64,000 nucleotides of DNA. It comes from JANELJ01 sp024511395 (GTDB lineage: Bacteria > Pseudomonadota > Gammaproteobacteria > GRL18). The stretch lies in NCBI GenBank assembly GCA_963681975.1, contig OY820613.1:1-64000 (forward strand), read 5' to 3'. The notes beneath the pieces are model-generated. The model made no database searches, was not told the DNA's origin, and saw only the letters and a program-made list of their open reading frames with translations. The position numbers and the translations under genes were made by a program. Positions 42,353-52,216 of this stretch are shown one piece after another. Numbering within the stretch: the first letter of the stretch is position 1; the number at the start of each line of letters is the position of its first letter.

Positions 42353-42897
42353 AGAGAGTTTATTATGCCGGGCCAAAGTTTTCCGCAGGCCGTTTGCTCA
42401 CATCTACTGGAGATGAAATTCAGTTTGCCGGAAACCTTTTTGCCCGGGAAAACCAGCCTGTGGTCCTGCTTGGGACGTGGACCACCCATCCTAAATACGG
42501 TCGTCAGTTCAAGGTTGAAACCATGGAGCATGATCTTGATCTGGACCCGGAAGGATTGATTCATTACCTGGCCAATCACCCGGACATCAAGGGGATTGGC
42601 CCAGCCAAAGCCCGCCTTATTGTCGAAGAGTTCGGCGATTCATTTGAAGACACACTGATTGAATCCCCGGAACTCATTGCCGCAAAAGCCAGAATCTCCC
42701 TCGTTGCTGCCAATAGGTTAAAGGATGAATGGTGTAAAAATCGTAGTGTTAATGCCGTCCTCACATGGCTGTCAGCCTTTGGTTTGACCCATCATCAAGT
42801 AACGACACTCGTCGATAAACTCGGCAGCAGCTGTTTGGATATACTCAAAGCAGATCCGTATATCCTTTATTCGGGAACTGCGGGGATTCGGCTTTAA
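42307..42897 (+). pseudogene. RecD2-like helicase, N-terminal part before a frameshift
   Basis: The frame encodes the RecD2 N-terminal OB domain (LRGRIERVYYAGPKFSAGRL, VVLLGTWTTHPKYGRQF) and helix-hairpin-helix motifs (PDIKGIGPAKARLIVEEF). It loses family agreement after ADPYIL and stops at TAA 42897. A run of three T (42866-42868) where two would keep the frame explains the break: the next frame continues with I-R-E-L-R-G-F-G-F-K. Confidence 0.8.
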
Positions 42898-44530
42898 AAA
42901 GGTCGATAAGATTGCTCGTAAACTCGGGACTCCCAAAGATCATCTTCCTCGAATCCGTGCCGGTATTCAGTATTGCATTCAGGAAGCACTGGATCAAGGA
43001 AACTGCTGGGTCGAATATGAAGATCTGGTCGATCAGGCAAATCTTCTTCTGGTTATGGATAACCTCGACAGCCGAATTCAGATTGAAACGGCTCTTGATA
43101 ACTTGATCAATGAAAAGCTGCTTTCGTGTGAATCTTACGGCGGTCGTTTCCTTGTGGCGTTGTCGGATATTCTTAAAATGGAGCGGGACATCGCCGCTAT
43201 CTTTACCAAGGCAGATGAACCCAATCCTCATTTCAAAAACACACGCAATCTGCAGAAGCTGATATTACGTCAGGCCGAGACGCTAAATGAAAAGCAGTTT
43301 GATGCGGTTCAATCAGCCCTGAAGAATTCCATCAGCCTGATATCCGGTGGAGCCGGTTCGGGCAAAAGCTATACGGTTTCAGTCATCAATGCTATATGTG
43401 AGGAATGCGATCTGGAAGTGGTGTTGTCTGCTCCTACAGGTAAGGCGGCCAAGAGGCTCGAAGAAGTCAGTGGGCGCACAGGGACCACTATTCACCGACT
43501 GCTGGGCTATGATGGTAAATCATTTTCTCGCGACAGCAAGAATCCTATCGATACCGACATCCTTATTATTGATGAATTCTCTATGGTGGATGTCCCTCTG
43601 GCCTGGCATCTTTTTAATGCCGTGGACTTTGCCAGAACAACCATTGTCATTGTGGGTGATCACAACCAGCTGCCGCCGGTCGGGCCTGGAAACATTCTTC
43701 GAGATCTCATCCACTCGGAAGCCATTCCAACCGTCATTCTGGATAAAGTGGTCAGACAGGCCGGTGTATTGAAAGAAAACAGCACGGCCATCCTGAAAGG
43801 TGAAGTAAGAAAAACCAGTGAATCCAGCGCACACGGTTGTCGGGACTGGTATCTGGCGGATCAGTTCACAGACCCGATGGCCGCCCGAAATTTCCTGCTG
43901 GATCTTTTTGACAAACGACTCGGCGCACTCGGTTTTGACCTTATTAAAGACGTACAGGTGCTGACGCCTACCCATAAGGGGCCGCTTGGAACAAAATCGC
44001 TGAATGAAGACCTGCAGAAACTGATTCAGAAACGCCTATGGAATGTTACTGTCCCGGATACCACTCCCGGTCGCAGACCTCCTTTTCTGAAGCACGACAA
44101 GGTGATTCAAACCCGAAACAATTACGACCTCAACGTGATGAATGGAGCCATCGGTCATGTGGTCGATGTTTTGCCAAACGGCATGTTGTTGATCGACTTT
44201 GAAGGTGTGTCGGTGGAAATTGAAAAAGGCTCGCCGAATATTCAGGACATTCAGCTGGCCTATGCTTTGACCATTCATAAAACTCAGGGATCTGAATTTC
44301 CGTGTGCTGTGGTGGTTGTTCATAAGGCACATTCCTTTATGCACCATCGGAACCTGCTCTACACTGGTGTCACCCGTGCCCGGAAGACAGCAATTATCTT
44401 GGGTGACCGCTGGGGAATCCGTAATTGCGCCAAGAAATGTCAGGTGGATGACAGAAAAACATTCCTCTCCATTTTTTTGAATAATACAAATAGCCCTGAA
44501 CAGCAGACAGCTTGCGCGGGGGCACAATGA
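42869..44530 (+). pseudogene. RecD2-like helicase, ATPase part after the frameshift
   Basis: The shifted frame begins RELRGFGFKKVDKIARKLG and then carries Walker A LISGGAGSGKSYTVSVINA, motif Ia LSAPTGKAAKRL, motif II ILIIDEFSMVDVPL, motif III VIVGDHNQLPPVGPGN and motif VI LAYALTIHKTQGSEFPCAVV with LLYTGVTRARK. This is the helicase core of RecD2/TraI-like 5'-3' helicases. The first internal ATG (43055) may permit some expression. Intact apart from the join, so a sequencing error is possible. Confidence 0.82.
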
Positions 44531-47500
44531 GCATGGGGGGAACAGATAATGTCAGAGAATATTACCGTCTTATAACCGAGCTCGATATTGGTGATGTGGC
44601 AAGGGAACTCCTTGCGGGGAAAATTACTCAGGAATCCAGGCAGAGGCTTCAATGCGACTGTCCACATCATCAAAGCCAGTCGCATCGATCACTGCATGTG
44701 ATGCTCGACAAACAGGGATGGTATTGTTTCGGCTGTGGTGTGGGCGGTGATGTCCTGCAGTTGGTTGAGTTTGTTCAATCGGGCGTGGTTACGGCCGGGC
44801 AATCGGGTCCCATGCCTGATAGTCATCGACAGGCTCGGGACTTCCTTGCTGAAAAGGCCGGAATGCCCCCTTTGTCAAGGTATGGGCTTACACAGGAACG
44901 ATTGGAACAGACTGAAAACAATCGCTCATTTGAGATACGCGTTAAAGATGCACTGACCGAACTGGCGCGATACTATCACCACCGGTTGAAGGAAAATTCG
45001 AAAGCTCTTACGTGGCTGAAAGAAAAATATGCCATCAGCGATGAAACCATCGATGATCTTCTGATCGGTTATGCCGATAACGAATCCGGTGTCATTGCGT
45101 CCCTACGTTACGGAGATAATGGCTTCAGCAAAAGAGAGCTGGCTGCCACCGGGGCGTTTCGGCCCACCAGTCAAGATGGATTGAACCCGTTTTTTGAGAA
45201 GCGCATCATCTTTCCATACTGGAGTCGCGGTCGTGTCGTGTTCATGATCGGCCGCAAAACGCCATGGACTTCTGATGCAAACTGGGAACAGGGAAAATAT
45301 AAAAAACTCCCTGTTCACGATGAACACCAACGTCCATATGTTGCCCGGTTTATCAATAATGCGGTGCTGTTCAATGAAGACTGCTTGTTGGGTAAGCCTG
45401 ATCACATCATTATTACCGAAGGCGTGACAGATTGTATCGCTCTTATGCAGCAAGGATTTCCCGCGCTCTCTCCTGTGACGGTAAGAATCAGAGCCGCAGA
45501 CTGGGAACGTCTGGTTCCGAAGATGCGGGGTATCAAGACCGTTTATATCTGCCAGGACAATGAAATATCAGAGGCTGGACTCAAAGGAGCATTACAAACC
45601 GCACGCACTCTGGCCGAGCATAAAATTGACACAAAGCTGGTGACAATTCCTTTGGATGAACCCCAGCAGCAGGCACGTCAGGAACTGCAGGACAGGTTCA
45701 ACCTGACGGCGGCTGTCGGTCCACGGGAACTGGCCAAATTGCTTGAAGGCCACTCAGCCGATGATATTCGTGATGCCGAAACCCTGCTTGCCAATGCAAA
45801 GATCGATGTAAATGACTTCTTTGCATCGGGAAAGGGCAAAGATGAATTTCAGGAATTGCTTTCTGCGGCCTGTACGCCGGTAGAGTTCGGCATTCAAAGT
45901 CTGCCCGAGGATGCCCCGGAGGAAGAGAGAAACCGCCAGCTCGAGCCGGTTCTGGCCGAAATCTCGGCTCATTCACCACTGGAGCAAAGTCGTCTGCTGA
46001 AACTGGTTCAGGAACGGCTGGGTAAAGCGGTTTCAATGGCAACCCTCAAGGAACAGGTGCGATCTGTTCAGCAGAACCGACGGGACAACGCCAAGAAGGA
46101 AAAGAAGAAAGCCAAACGCCTGAGCGGATCTCCTCCCGGCTCCTGTCGAGCCCGTGTTGATGAGGTGTTGATCGATACGGAACTGGAAAATGGCACTCCT
46201 GATTACACAGCGGCTGCCGAAGCAGCTTATGACTGGTTTACGGCCAATGGTGCCCAATTCTTTCACACCCAGACCGGGGAGCCATTCATGTATTTCGATA
46301 ATTCCATTTATTGGATGGACTCTCCCGATCGCGGTCGCAAAAGGCAGTATGCCGCAATGCTCTACAAACACACAGGGATGGTTCCAACCTCTAATGGAGG
46401 ACGCACTTTTTTTGAAGTTTTGCCCAGTCTGGCCATGATCCGTGGACAGGTCCGTGATCATTTCTCATGGCTGCACACCGACATTTCCAATTTTACGATC
46501 TATTTCAACCTGAACAATCAAGACCATGAGATTGCCCGCATCACTCCGGATGGCATTGAAATTCTCAAGAACGGTGGCAATGCTGATGGGATTATTCTTG
46601 ACGGTTCCCGCAAAATGAAGCCGCTCAAATTTCTGATAGATGCTTCACCGGAAGAAGCCGACAAGTTGCTGGTTGATCTATTGGTCAACAATATGACCTG
46701 CTCTCAGGGAGACCGTTTTCTGATTCTGTCGTGGCTAACTTGTTTTCTGTTGATTGATTTTTCAGGTACCAGACCTATGACCCGTTTTGAAGGATCAGCT
46801 GGATCTGGTAAAACCACAGCCAGCAAGATCATCTCGGCGCTGCTCTACGGTGAGCCGCAGCACAAGAAGGCAACCGATGCCGCAAATTATACTGATGGTT
46901 CCCAAAATCCTCTCATTGTCCTCGACAATATAGAGGTGAAACAAATGACCGAGGACCTTACCACGTTCATGCTGACCAGCATCACCGGCATTGCCAAGGA
47001 AAAGCGCAAGAGCGGTACTGACAGTGAGACCGTGACCGAGCGAACCAAATGTCTGCTCAATACTACCGGTATCGAGCCCCTGTGTGGAGGACTGTCTGAA
47101 ATTCAGTCCCGAAGCTTTGTTATCAATTTCGACATCGGCAATCAGGGCAATGACTGCTTTATTGAGTCCGAAGTGATCGCAGCCATTCAGCAAAAACGAG
47201 ATCTGATTATTTCTGCCATCATGAAAAGAACCAGCGAGGTCCTGGCTATGATGAAAGACGGGATGCGCACACAGGCTATGAAACTGCTGCATGAGGCTTT
47301 GGGTAACCACGATAAAAGACGCTGTAACGAATATCTGAGTTTAATGTATTTGATGCTTTTAGCTGGTTCGTCACAGGAGCAGGTTGAACAGGGTATGACC
47401 CAGCTGGCTCCGGCATTCAAGCAACAGATTCAGAGTATCAATCAGACCAGCCGTGAGACAGCACGTGAATCCAACCATACGGCAACGGCGCTTTCTACTC

Positions 47501-47835
47501 TGTTCAAGGCGTGGCAGAACGCTGTGGAGGCAGACCAGAAAGATATGTACAACGATCGTCGTGTTGACCACATTCAGGAGTTCGTTGCCCGATACCAGAT
47601 TAAGTTCGAAGATGACGGCAGTCTGAATAATGTTTTATCCCGGGAGTTGTTTGTGGCGCTCAAGCGTGTGTCCCGTGATTTTGGCTTGCGTTTTGAAATG
47701 GATTCATCGAGGCAGTTTGCCCAGCGCTTTGCCAACGACCTTGAAACCATACGTGAGGCTGGTTTCGATGTTGCCATCAGTCAGAAACGATATGGAACAA
47801 AAATGTATTCCATCCAGTCAAATCTTATGCTGTAA
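44527..47835 (+). CDS. Phage primase-helicase (CHC2 zinc finger, Toprim, SF3-like ATPase)
   Basis: This 1102-residue protein has a DnaG-type zinc finger (CDCPHHQSQSHRSLHV then GWYCFGCGVGGDVLQL), a DnaG core-like part (AISDETIDDLLIGYADN), a Toprim domain (HIIITEGVTDCIALM, YICQDNE) and, after a charged linker, a helicase ATPase with FEGSAGSGKTTASKIISAL and QNPLIVLDNIEV. It should prime and unwind for phage DNA replication. The intergenic iteron-like region at 51.0-51.4 kb could be its origin. Confidence 0.85.
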   Translation: MSMGGTDNVREYYRLITELDIGDVARELLAGKITQESRQRLQCDCPHHQSQSHRSLHVMLDKQGWYCFGCGVGGDVLQLVEFVQSGVVTAGQSGPMPDSHRQARDFLAEKAGMPPLSRYGLTQERLEQTENNRSFEIRVKDALTELARYYHHRLKENSKALTWLKEKYAISDETIDDLLIGYADNESGVIASLRYGDNGFSKRELAATGAFRPTSQDGLNPFFEKRIIFPYWSRGRVVFMIGRKTPWTSDANWEQGKYKKLPVHDEHQRPYVARFINNAVLFNEDCLLGKPDHIIITEGVTDCIALMQQGFPALSPVTVRIRAADWERLVPKMRGIKTVYICQDNEISEAGLKGALQTARTLAEHKIDTKLVTIPLDEPQQQARQELQDRFNLTAAVGPRELAKLLEGHSADDIRDAETLLANAKIDVNDFFASGKGKDEFQELLSAACTPVEFGIQSLPEDAPEEERNRQLEPVLAEISAHSPLEQSRLLKLVQERLGKAVSMATLKEQVRSVQQNRRDNAKKEKKKAKRLSGSPPGSCRARVDEVLIDTELENGTPDYTAAAEAAYDWFTANGAQFFHTQTGEPFMYFDNSIYWMDSPDRGRKRQYAAMLYKHTGMVPTSNGGRTFFEVLPSLAMIRGQVRDHFSWLHTDISNFTIYFNLNNQDHEIARITPDGIEILKNGGNADGIILDGSRKMKPLKFLIDASPEEADKLLVDLLVNNMTCSQGDRFLILSWLTCFLLIDFSGTRPMTRFEGSAGSGKTTASKIISALLYGEPQHKKATDAANYTDGSQNPLIVLDNIEVKQMTEDLTTFMLTSITGIAKEKRKSGTDSETVTERTKCLLNTTGIEPLCGGLSEIQSRSFVINFDIGNQGNDCFIESEVIAAIQQKRDLIISAIMKRTSEVLAMMKDGMRTQAMKLLHEALGNHDKRRCNEYLSLMYLMLLAGSSQEQVEQGMTQLAPAFKQQIQSINQTSRETARESNHTATALSTLFKAWQNAVEADQKDMYNDRRVDHIQEFVARYQIKFEDDGSLNNVLSRELFVALKRVSRDFGLRFEMDSSRQFAQRFANDLETIREAGFDVAISQKRYGTKMYSIQSNLML

Positions 47836-47866
47836 TCTTGTTTTATGAGAAAATATCTCTTTTGAC

Positions 47867-47895
47867 TTGACACAAGTCGCTTTAATCCGTATATT
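47867..47895 (+). promoter_or_regulatory. Sigma-70-type promoter before the AAA ATPase gene
   Basis: TTGACA (47867-47872) and TATATT (47890-47895) are exactly 17 bp apart, about 45 bp before ATG 47938. It lacks the prophage bipartite motif, so the downstream gene could be transcribed by host polymerase in the lysogen. Confidence 0.8.
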
Positions 47896-47937
47896 AGATG
47901 GTGTTTAATGAGCTAATATCACATAAGGAGCTATATA

Positions 47938-49266
47938 ATGATCCTGAGTTTTTCAATAGAAAACTGGATGTCCTTTCGAGATTCGGTCTCTTTTTCCATG
48001 GTCGCCAGTCGAGAAAGGCAGCATGGAGACCGAGTTCCCAAGGTACCAAAATATCAGACAAGAATTTTACCAGTAGCAGCCATTTATGGCGGCAACGCAT
48101 CTGGCAAGACAAATTTTTTCAAAGCTCTGAGTTTTGTTAAAGGATTGGTTGTTCGAGGGACTGGACCCGACAGTTTGATTCCGGTTGAACCATACCGACT
48201 TGATAGTGATAGCCTTGAAAAGCCGTCGCGCTTCAAACTGGAGCTGCTGATTGATGAAATAATCTATGAATTCAGCTTTGCTGTGACCAGAAAAGCCGTC
48301 ACCCACGAAAAGCTTGTTCAAATCACCAGCACCAGCGAAAAGGTCCTCTATGACAGGCAAGGTGATGAGCCAAATTTTGACAGCTCACTGGATAAAGAAC
48401 AATTTCTGCATTTTGCCTTCAAGGGAACAAGAGACAATCAGCTGTTTCTGACCAACTCGGTATCTCAGAAAGTCGATAAATTCAGACCAGTATATGACTG
48501 GTTCAAAGACACGCTTGAATTGATTGCTCCTGACTCAAGATTTGAACCGTTTGAACATTTCCTTGATGAAGGCCATCCACTGTACAGCACCATGAATGAG
48601 ATGCTGCCCCAGCTCGATACCGGCATTTCCCATCTGGGCGGAGAGGAAATTCCATTTGAAAACATCCCCCTCCCGGAAAGCTTCAAAAGCAAGCTGCAGG
48701 AAGATGTCAAGGAAGGTATGACTATTCGCTTTTTGGCCTCACCAACAAACGAGCGGTTTATTATTACAAGAAAAGCCGGTGAGCTGGTTGCCAAAAAGCT
48801 GGTAACATTTCATTCAAGAAGTGATGGAACCGAAGCCAAGTTTGACATACGCCAGGAATCCGATGGTTCCCAAAGGGTAATCGATCTGCTACCGGCATTT
48901 CTTGAAGTTTCGGCCACCAGTTCCAAAAAAGTGTATGTCATCGATGAAGTTGACCGCAGCCTTCATTCCCTGCTGACAAGGCAATTGATAGAGGCATATC
49001 TGGCGAATTGCAGCACTGAAAGCCGGGCTCAGTTGTTGATAGCGACGCATGATGTTCTTCTGATGGATCAGGGGCTTTTCCGGCGTGATGAAATGTGGAT
49101 AGCGGAAAGAAACCGTGAAGGCAGTTCTAAACTTCTGTCATTCAGCGATTATAAAGATGTCCGCTATGATAAGGATATCCGTAAAAGCTATCTTCAAGGA
49201 CGGTTGGGAGGTATCCCCAGAATCTTTCTGAGTAATGCTCTGACTAATCGAAGGGAGGATGACTGA
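47938..49266 (+). CDS. OLD/RloA-like AAA ATPase, candidate defence moron
   Basis: The 442-residue protein has Walker A AAIYGGNASGKTNFFKAL near residue 45, an ABC-like signature region ESDGSQRVIDLLPAF, Walker B KKVYVIDEVDRSLHSLL and a switch His in LLIATHDVLLMD. The N-terminal SFSIENWMSFRDSVSFSM is typical of the AAA_15/21 ATPases that pair with RloB or nucleases in abortive-infection systems. It has its own promoter. ATG of a tiny second frame overlaps its stop (TGATG). Confidence 0.8.
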   Translation: MILSFSIENWMSFRDSVSFSMVASRERQHGDRVPKVPKYQTRILPVAAIYGGNASGKTNFFKALSFVKGLVVRGTGPDSLIPVEPYRLDSDSLEKPSRFKLELLIDEIIYEFSFAVTRKAVTHEKLVQITSTSEKVLYDRQGDEPNFDSSLDKEQFLHFAFKGTRDNQLFLTNSVSQKVDKFRPVYDWFKDTLELIAPDSRFEPFEHFLDEGHPLYSTMNEMLPQLDTGISHLGGEEIPFENIPLPESFKSKLQEDVKEGMTIRFLASPTNERFIITRKAGELVAKKLVTFHSRSDGTEAKFDIRQESDGSQRVIDLLPAFLEVSATSSKKVYVIDEVDRSLHSLLTRQLIEAYLANCSTESRAQLLIATHDVLLMDQGLFRRDEMWIAERNREGSSKLLSFSDYKDVRYDKDIRKSYLQGRLGGIPRIFLSNALTNRREDD

Positions 49267-49334
49267 TGCCTCTGAATTTCAGTCTGGTAAGTTTACTGAA
49301 CTCAATCATCCTACCTTGTTATAGCCGTCTTTAA
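49266..49334 (+). pseudogene. Remnant of a second gene coupled to the AAA ATPase
   Basis: ATG 49266 overlaps the ATPase stop as TGATG, with AAGGGAGGA just upstream, a strong coupled start. The frame lasts only 22 codons and runs into the 3' end of the convergent fic gene. RloB-like or nuclease partners often sit here, so this may be what is left of one. The evidence is position only; no family text remains. Confidence 0.35.
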
Positions 49335-50817
49335 CAGCTTGTTCCATGGCCGCGAGTTCTTCGTCAGTAAGGAAATCAAAATGAGAAGATCTTTTTCTGG
49401 CTGAAAGGCTTCCGTTGTTCTGCAGGCACAGCTGGATGAATAAATCGATCAGACGGTCAGGCATGTCGATGATATCCTGTATCGCCTTCTTGGTTTTGTC
49501 ATAGTTGACCAGAAAGCTAAGCTCTTCCACAAGTTCTTCTTCGATGGTTTTGGTTACAAATTCGTACAAAGCTTCTGCCTGTGGTGTCATATCCATATAC
49601 TGATACCAGCACGCTGTGTCATTCTCGACGGTCATTTGCCCCATTTCATCAAGCTGATAATCGATGAGCCCCAGTAAAGGGCGTGAAAAAGCCTCCAGCG
49701 ATGCATCGTAATCGGCCGGATTCTTGAGCATGACTGCCGAAACCGGGAACATGAGCCCACGCGGAACCATTTCCTGCAGCGAAAGGATGTTGTGTATCAG
49801 AAATCGATGGATTCGTCCGTTTCCATCTTCAAACGGATGCAGGAATACAAAACCGTAGGCAATCGCCGCTGCATGGATGACAGGTGAAACATTTCCCTCT
49901 TTCATCCGCTTATGGGATTCGATAAGACCCGCCATCAGGACCGGCAGGTCATCAGGCTTTGGACAGATGAAATGTATAATTTCTTTCTGATAGGCAACTG
50001 TTTGGCCAACGTAATTCTGGTTTTCCCGATAATCACTGTCTTTGAATCGTGGGTCGACAATCCGGTTCTGAAGCTCGATCAGCCTTTCCTTCTCACAGAA
50101 GTCCTCTTTTTCTGCAAGCTCAAGGGATGTAATGAATTTTTCAGTCCGGGAAGCATTGGGCTTTATATGTTCAATTTCAAAGGACGACTTCGTTTCTTTG
50201 TTATAGAGGTAGCTCAATGCCCGGCGAAGCAGTTCCGGCGGATACGCGGTGACAATCTCCTCGCATCTTTTACGTAGATCAGATGAATCCAGCTTGGAAA
50301 GCTTCTCTGTTCTTCTGATGATCGGACAGAAGGTTTGGGGACCAAGGAGGTTGTTCACAATACGGTGGCGCGGGGATTTATCCCCGTTCTGGACAGTGTA
50401 ATATTCTTTTACCTCCAGTGCATCGACATAGTTACCGGAAGTAATGTCATCGATAGGAAGCTGTTTGCCTGTCAGGAACTCATAGAAAAACCAGATTCTT
50501 CGAGCGTACTTTCCGGTTGGCTTGGATTTGATGTACTCGGTGAGCTTTTCCTGAGAAACGTGCTCGAAGATTTGAGCCAGCAAGCCCAGGTTGATCCCGT
50601 CATATTTCAGTGCAAATTCAAGATGGTCGCCGACTGTTTCTCCGGGCCAGTATCTTGTCGGGTATATGTCGTAGGTTGCACCATCCTGAACCTTCGATCT
50701 GTGAGTCCCCGATGACGACACAAAGGAGGTATGCCAATGGGGCATACCTGTCAGCCCGAACCTATCAAGCAGATAAGCATAGCCAGCAGGGTGAGATTCC
50801 AAAATGTTTATTTCCAT
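49306..50817 (-). CDS. Fic-family AMP/NMP-transferase
   Basis: The 503-residue protein starts at the ATG complementary to 50815-50817 with GAGGA 7 bp before; an upstream open stretch to 51003 is rejected because it runs through the repeats. The Fic motif HPFEDGNGRIHRF lies near residue 327 with catalytic His and Gly-Asn-Gly-Arg. A C-terminal winged-helix-like LSARKRSSHFDFLTDEELAA follows. Fic enzymes transfer AMP to protein hydroxyls. Repeats at 50829-51022 lie over its promoter region. Confidence 0.85.
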   Translation of the reverse strand: MEINILESHPAGYAYLLDRFGLTGMPHWHTSFVSSSGTHRSKVQDGATYDIYPTRYWPGETVGDHLEFALKYDGINLGLLAQIFEHVSQEKLTEYIKSKPTGKYARRIWFFYEFLTGKQLPIDDITSGNYVDALEVKEYYTVQNGDKSPRHRIVNNLLGPQTFCPIIRRTEKLSKLDSSDLRKRCEEIVTAYPPELLRRALSYLYNKETKSSFEIEHIKPNASRTEKFITSLELAEKEDFCEKERLIELQNRIVDPRFKDSDYRENQNYVGQTVAYQKEIIHFICPKPDDLPVLMAGLIESHKRMKEGNVSPVIHAAAIAYGFVFLHPFEDGNGRIHRFLIHNILSLQEMVPRGLMFPVSAVMLKNPADYDASLEAFSRPLLGLIDYQLDEMGQMTVENDTACWYQYMDMTPQAEALYEFVTKTIEEELVEELSFLVNYDKTKKAIQDIIDMPDRLIDLFIQLCLQNNGSLSARKRSSHFDFLTDEELAAMEQAVKDGYNKVG

Positions 50818-50828
50818 AGGGTGTCCTC

Positions 50829-51022
50829 GTAAAATTATTATTCTCTTGGTAATATAATTAGAAAATGGCACTTTGTCAATAAAATGATTAGAAAACGACT
50901 CGTTTCTTGCAAAATCATTATTTGCGAGAGATGTCATGTTTAGAAATTGACCTACGGCTGGTAAAACAGTTATCTTCCTGGTAAAATGATTATAAATTGG
51001 CACTTATCTGGTAAAATCATTA
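50829..51022 (-). promoter_or_regulatory. Seven-copy GTAAAATNATTA operator array before fic
   Basis: Copies start at 50829, 50849, 50879, 50909, 50961, 50981 and 51011; four match GTAAAATNATTA exactly and three differ by one to two bases. Start-to-start steps are 20, 30, 30, 52, 20 and 30 bp, so nearly all are full helical turns. A regulator bound to one DNA face, perhaps the Fic protein itself through its winged helix, is inferred. Confidence 0.7.
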
Positions 51023-51036
51023 CAAAGACCGCCAAT

Positions 51037-51355
51037 GTAGAAAGAGCTTTCTACATTGTAGAATGTCCAGAGAATACCTTTCTACAGCGTAACTACCTGT
51101 TATTTATGGCGTTATGCGGCAAGCGTAGAAAGTGTAGAAAGGTTTCAGAGGTTACTCCCCCTTACTATCATTTTTTCTTTTTTCCTGTTGAAGGACACAC
51201 ATAAAAAAACAGGCTATGCACGAGTAATATTCCTATACCTTTCTACTCTTTCTACAAAATTATATATAACTAACTGATAATACTACTGTTAAGAGATGTA
51301 GAAAGGGGGCGTAGAAAGGTCACTGGCCGTAGAAACCCCTTTCTACACTTTCTAC
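51037..51355. repeat. GTAGAAAG iteron-like array with AT-rich stretch; candidate phage replication origin
   Basis: Eleven perfect copies of GTAGAAAG occur: plus at 51037, 51125, 51134, 51298, 51311; minus at 51047, 51078, 51239, 51248, 51339, 51348, plus one near copy at 51329. Several form tandem pairs 9 bp apart, and 51034-51057 is an inverted repeat with 11-bp arms. An AT-rich stretch (51256-51296) lies between clusters. With a primase-helicase upstream, an origin is plausible. No ORF is credible here. Confidence 0.6.
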
Positions 51356-51358
51356 CAT

Positions 51359-51389
51359 CCGACACCTATGGCCTGGCTCCGGTAAGTAA
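51359..51389 (+). promoter_or_regulatory. Bipartite motif copy 3
   Basis: CCGAC (51359-51363) and CCGGTAAGTAA (51379-51389), start-to-start 20 bp. It directly follows the iteron-like array and ends 39 bp before the gene at 51428. Confidence 0.7.
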
Positions 51390-51427
51390 CGGGAAGAAAA
51401 ATAAACCCGAACTTCCGGAGGTAAGCC

Positions 51428-52216
51428 ATGAGCCTTTTACAAACCATGCTCACGCATCTCGATTCCCCAGAGTGTGAGCCTTCCGAACAAGCGCTACAGC
51501 CAACTGAAAATGACAGCAGCGCACCGGAGTCCGATCTTTTTGTATCCACCGATCTTGAAACTGCCGGGTTCGAGTGGGCAGTCACATCTACCAGCGATGT
51601 TGAATACAACGGCAAAATCTATCGCCGTCTCGAGCCGGAGTATTTTGCATGGCTCCGTTCCCGCATGCTGGCAGCTCAATCAGTATTCAAAGCCGGGAAG
51701 CTTCCAGAAAGAACGTGGGAAAGCCTGAAAAGCAGATTTAATCCGCTTCAGGAATACGCCATTCAGAAATTCGGCAAGGACACCCTACAGCAGGCATTCC
51801 GCCAGCTTAGCCCACAGGATTATCAAGCGCCCCGCCTTATTCCCAAAGAACCGGAGAAACCTTCGGAACCTCCCAAGAACAACTGGACTTATCCTGAAAA
51901 CGAAGCATGGAATTGCATTCAACAGGTCAGTGCCGAAGCACTGGCCAAAGTCAACGCCATTAAGGAGGAAGCCATGTCCAAGAACTGGTCTGAAGCCAGG
52001 CTTTATCAGAATCAGGGACGTTTCAAATTCCCCTGTGGTCAGGATTACGGACTGGTCTGCTTTGTTGGTGATGATCAAAAAATTGGAGCCGTAACGGAAC
52101 AGTACATAGAGATAATCCACGGCCCGGACACGCTGCGCCCCAGCACGCTCAGGTTTCATAATCCGGATGTTCCGCAGCCGTGGTTAAAGAAAGTGGAGAG
52201 CAATCATGAACATTAA
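51428..52216 (+). CDS. Phage protein of unknown function
   Basis: The 262-residue protein starts behind CCGGAGG. After an acidic N-terminus, the text FEWAVTSTSDVEYNGKIYRR and LEPEYFAWLRSRMLAAQSVF suggests a compact domain, then a Pro-rich linker (PKEPEKPSEPPKNNW) and a helical end with a final GPDTLRPSTLRF strand. I do not recognise it. It precedes the Mor-like regulator (10-bp overlap) and terminase genes, so a regulatory or packaging role is possible. Confidence 0.6.
   Translation: MSLLQTMLTHLDSPECEPSEQALQPTENDSSAPESDLFVSTDLETAGFEWAVTSTSDVEYNGKIYRRLEPEYFAWLRSRMLAAQSVFKAGKLPERTWESLKSRFNPLQEYAIQKFGKDTLQQAFRQLSPQDYQAPRLIPKEPEKPSEPPKNNWTYPENEAWNCIQQVSAEALAKVNAIKEEAMSKNWSEARLYQNQGRFKFPCGQDYGLVCFVGDDQKIGAVTEQYIEIIHGPDTLRPSTLRFHNPDVPQPWLKKVESNHEH

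Noticed and set aside
50818..51003. N-terminal extension of the Fic protein to 51003
   Set aside because: The extension is made of the GTAAAATNATTA repeats, has no ribosome site, and the start at 50817 with GAGGA is much better.
50829..51355. CRISPR array
   Set aside because: The repeats are 8-12 bp, occur in both orientations and have no regular unique spacers or cas genes. The Cas4-like nuclease at 39579 belongs to the phage recombination block.
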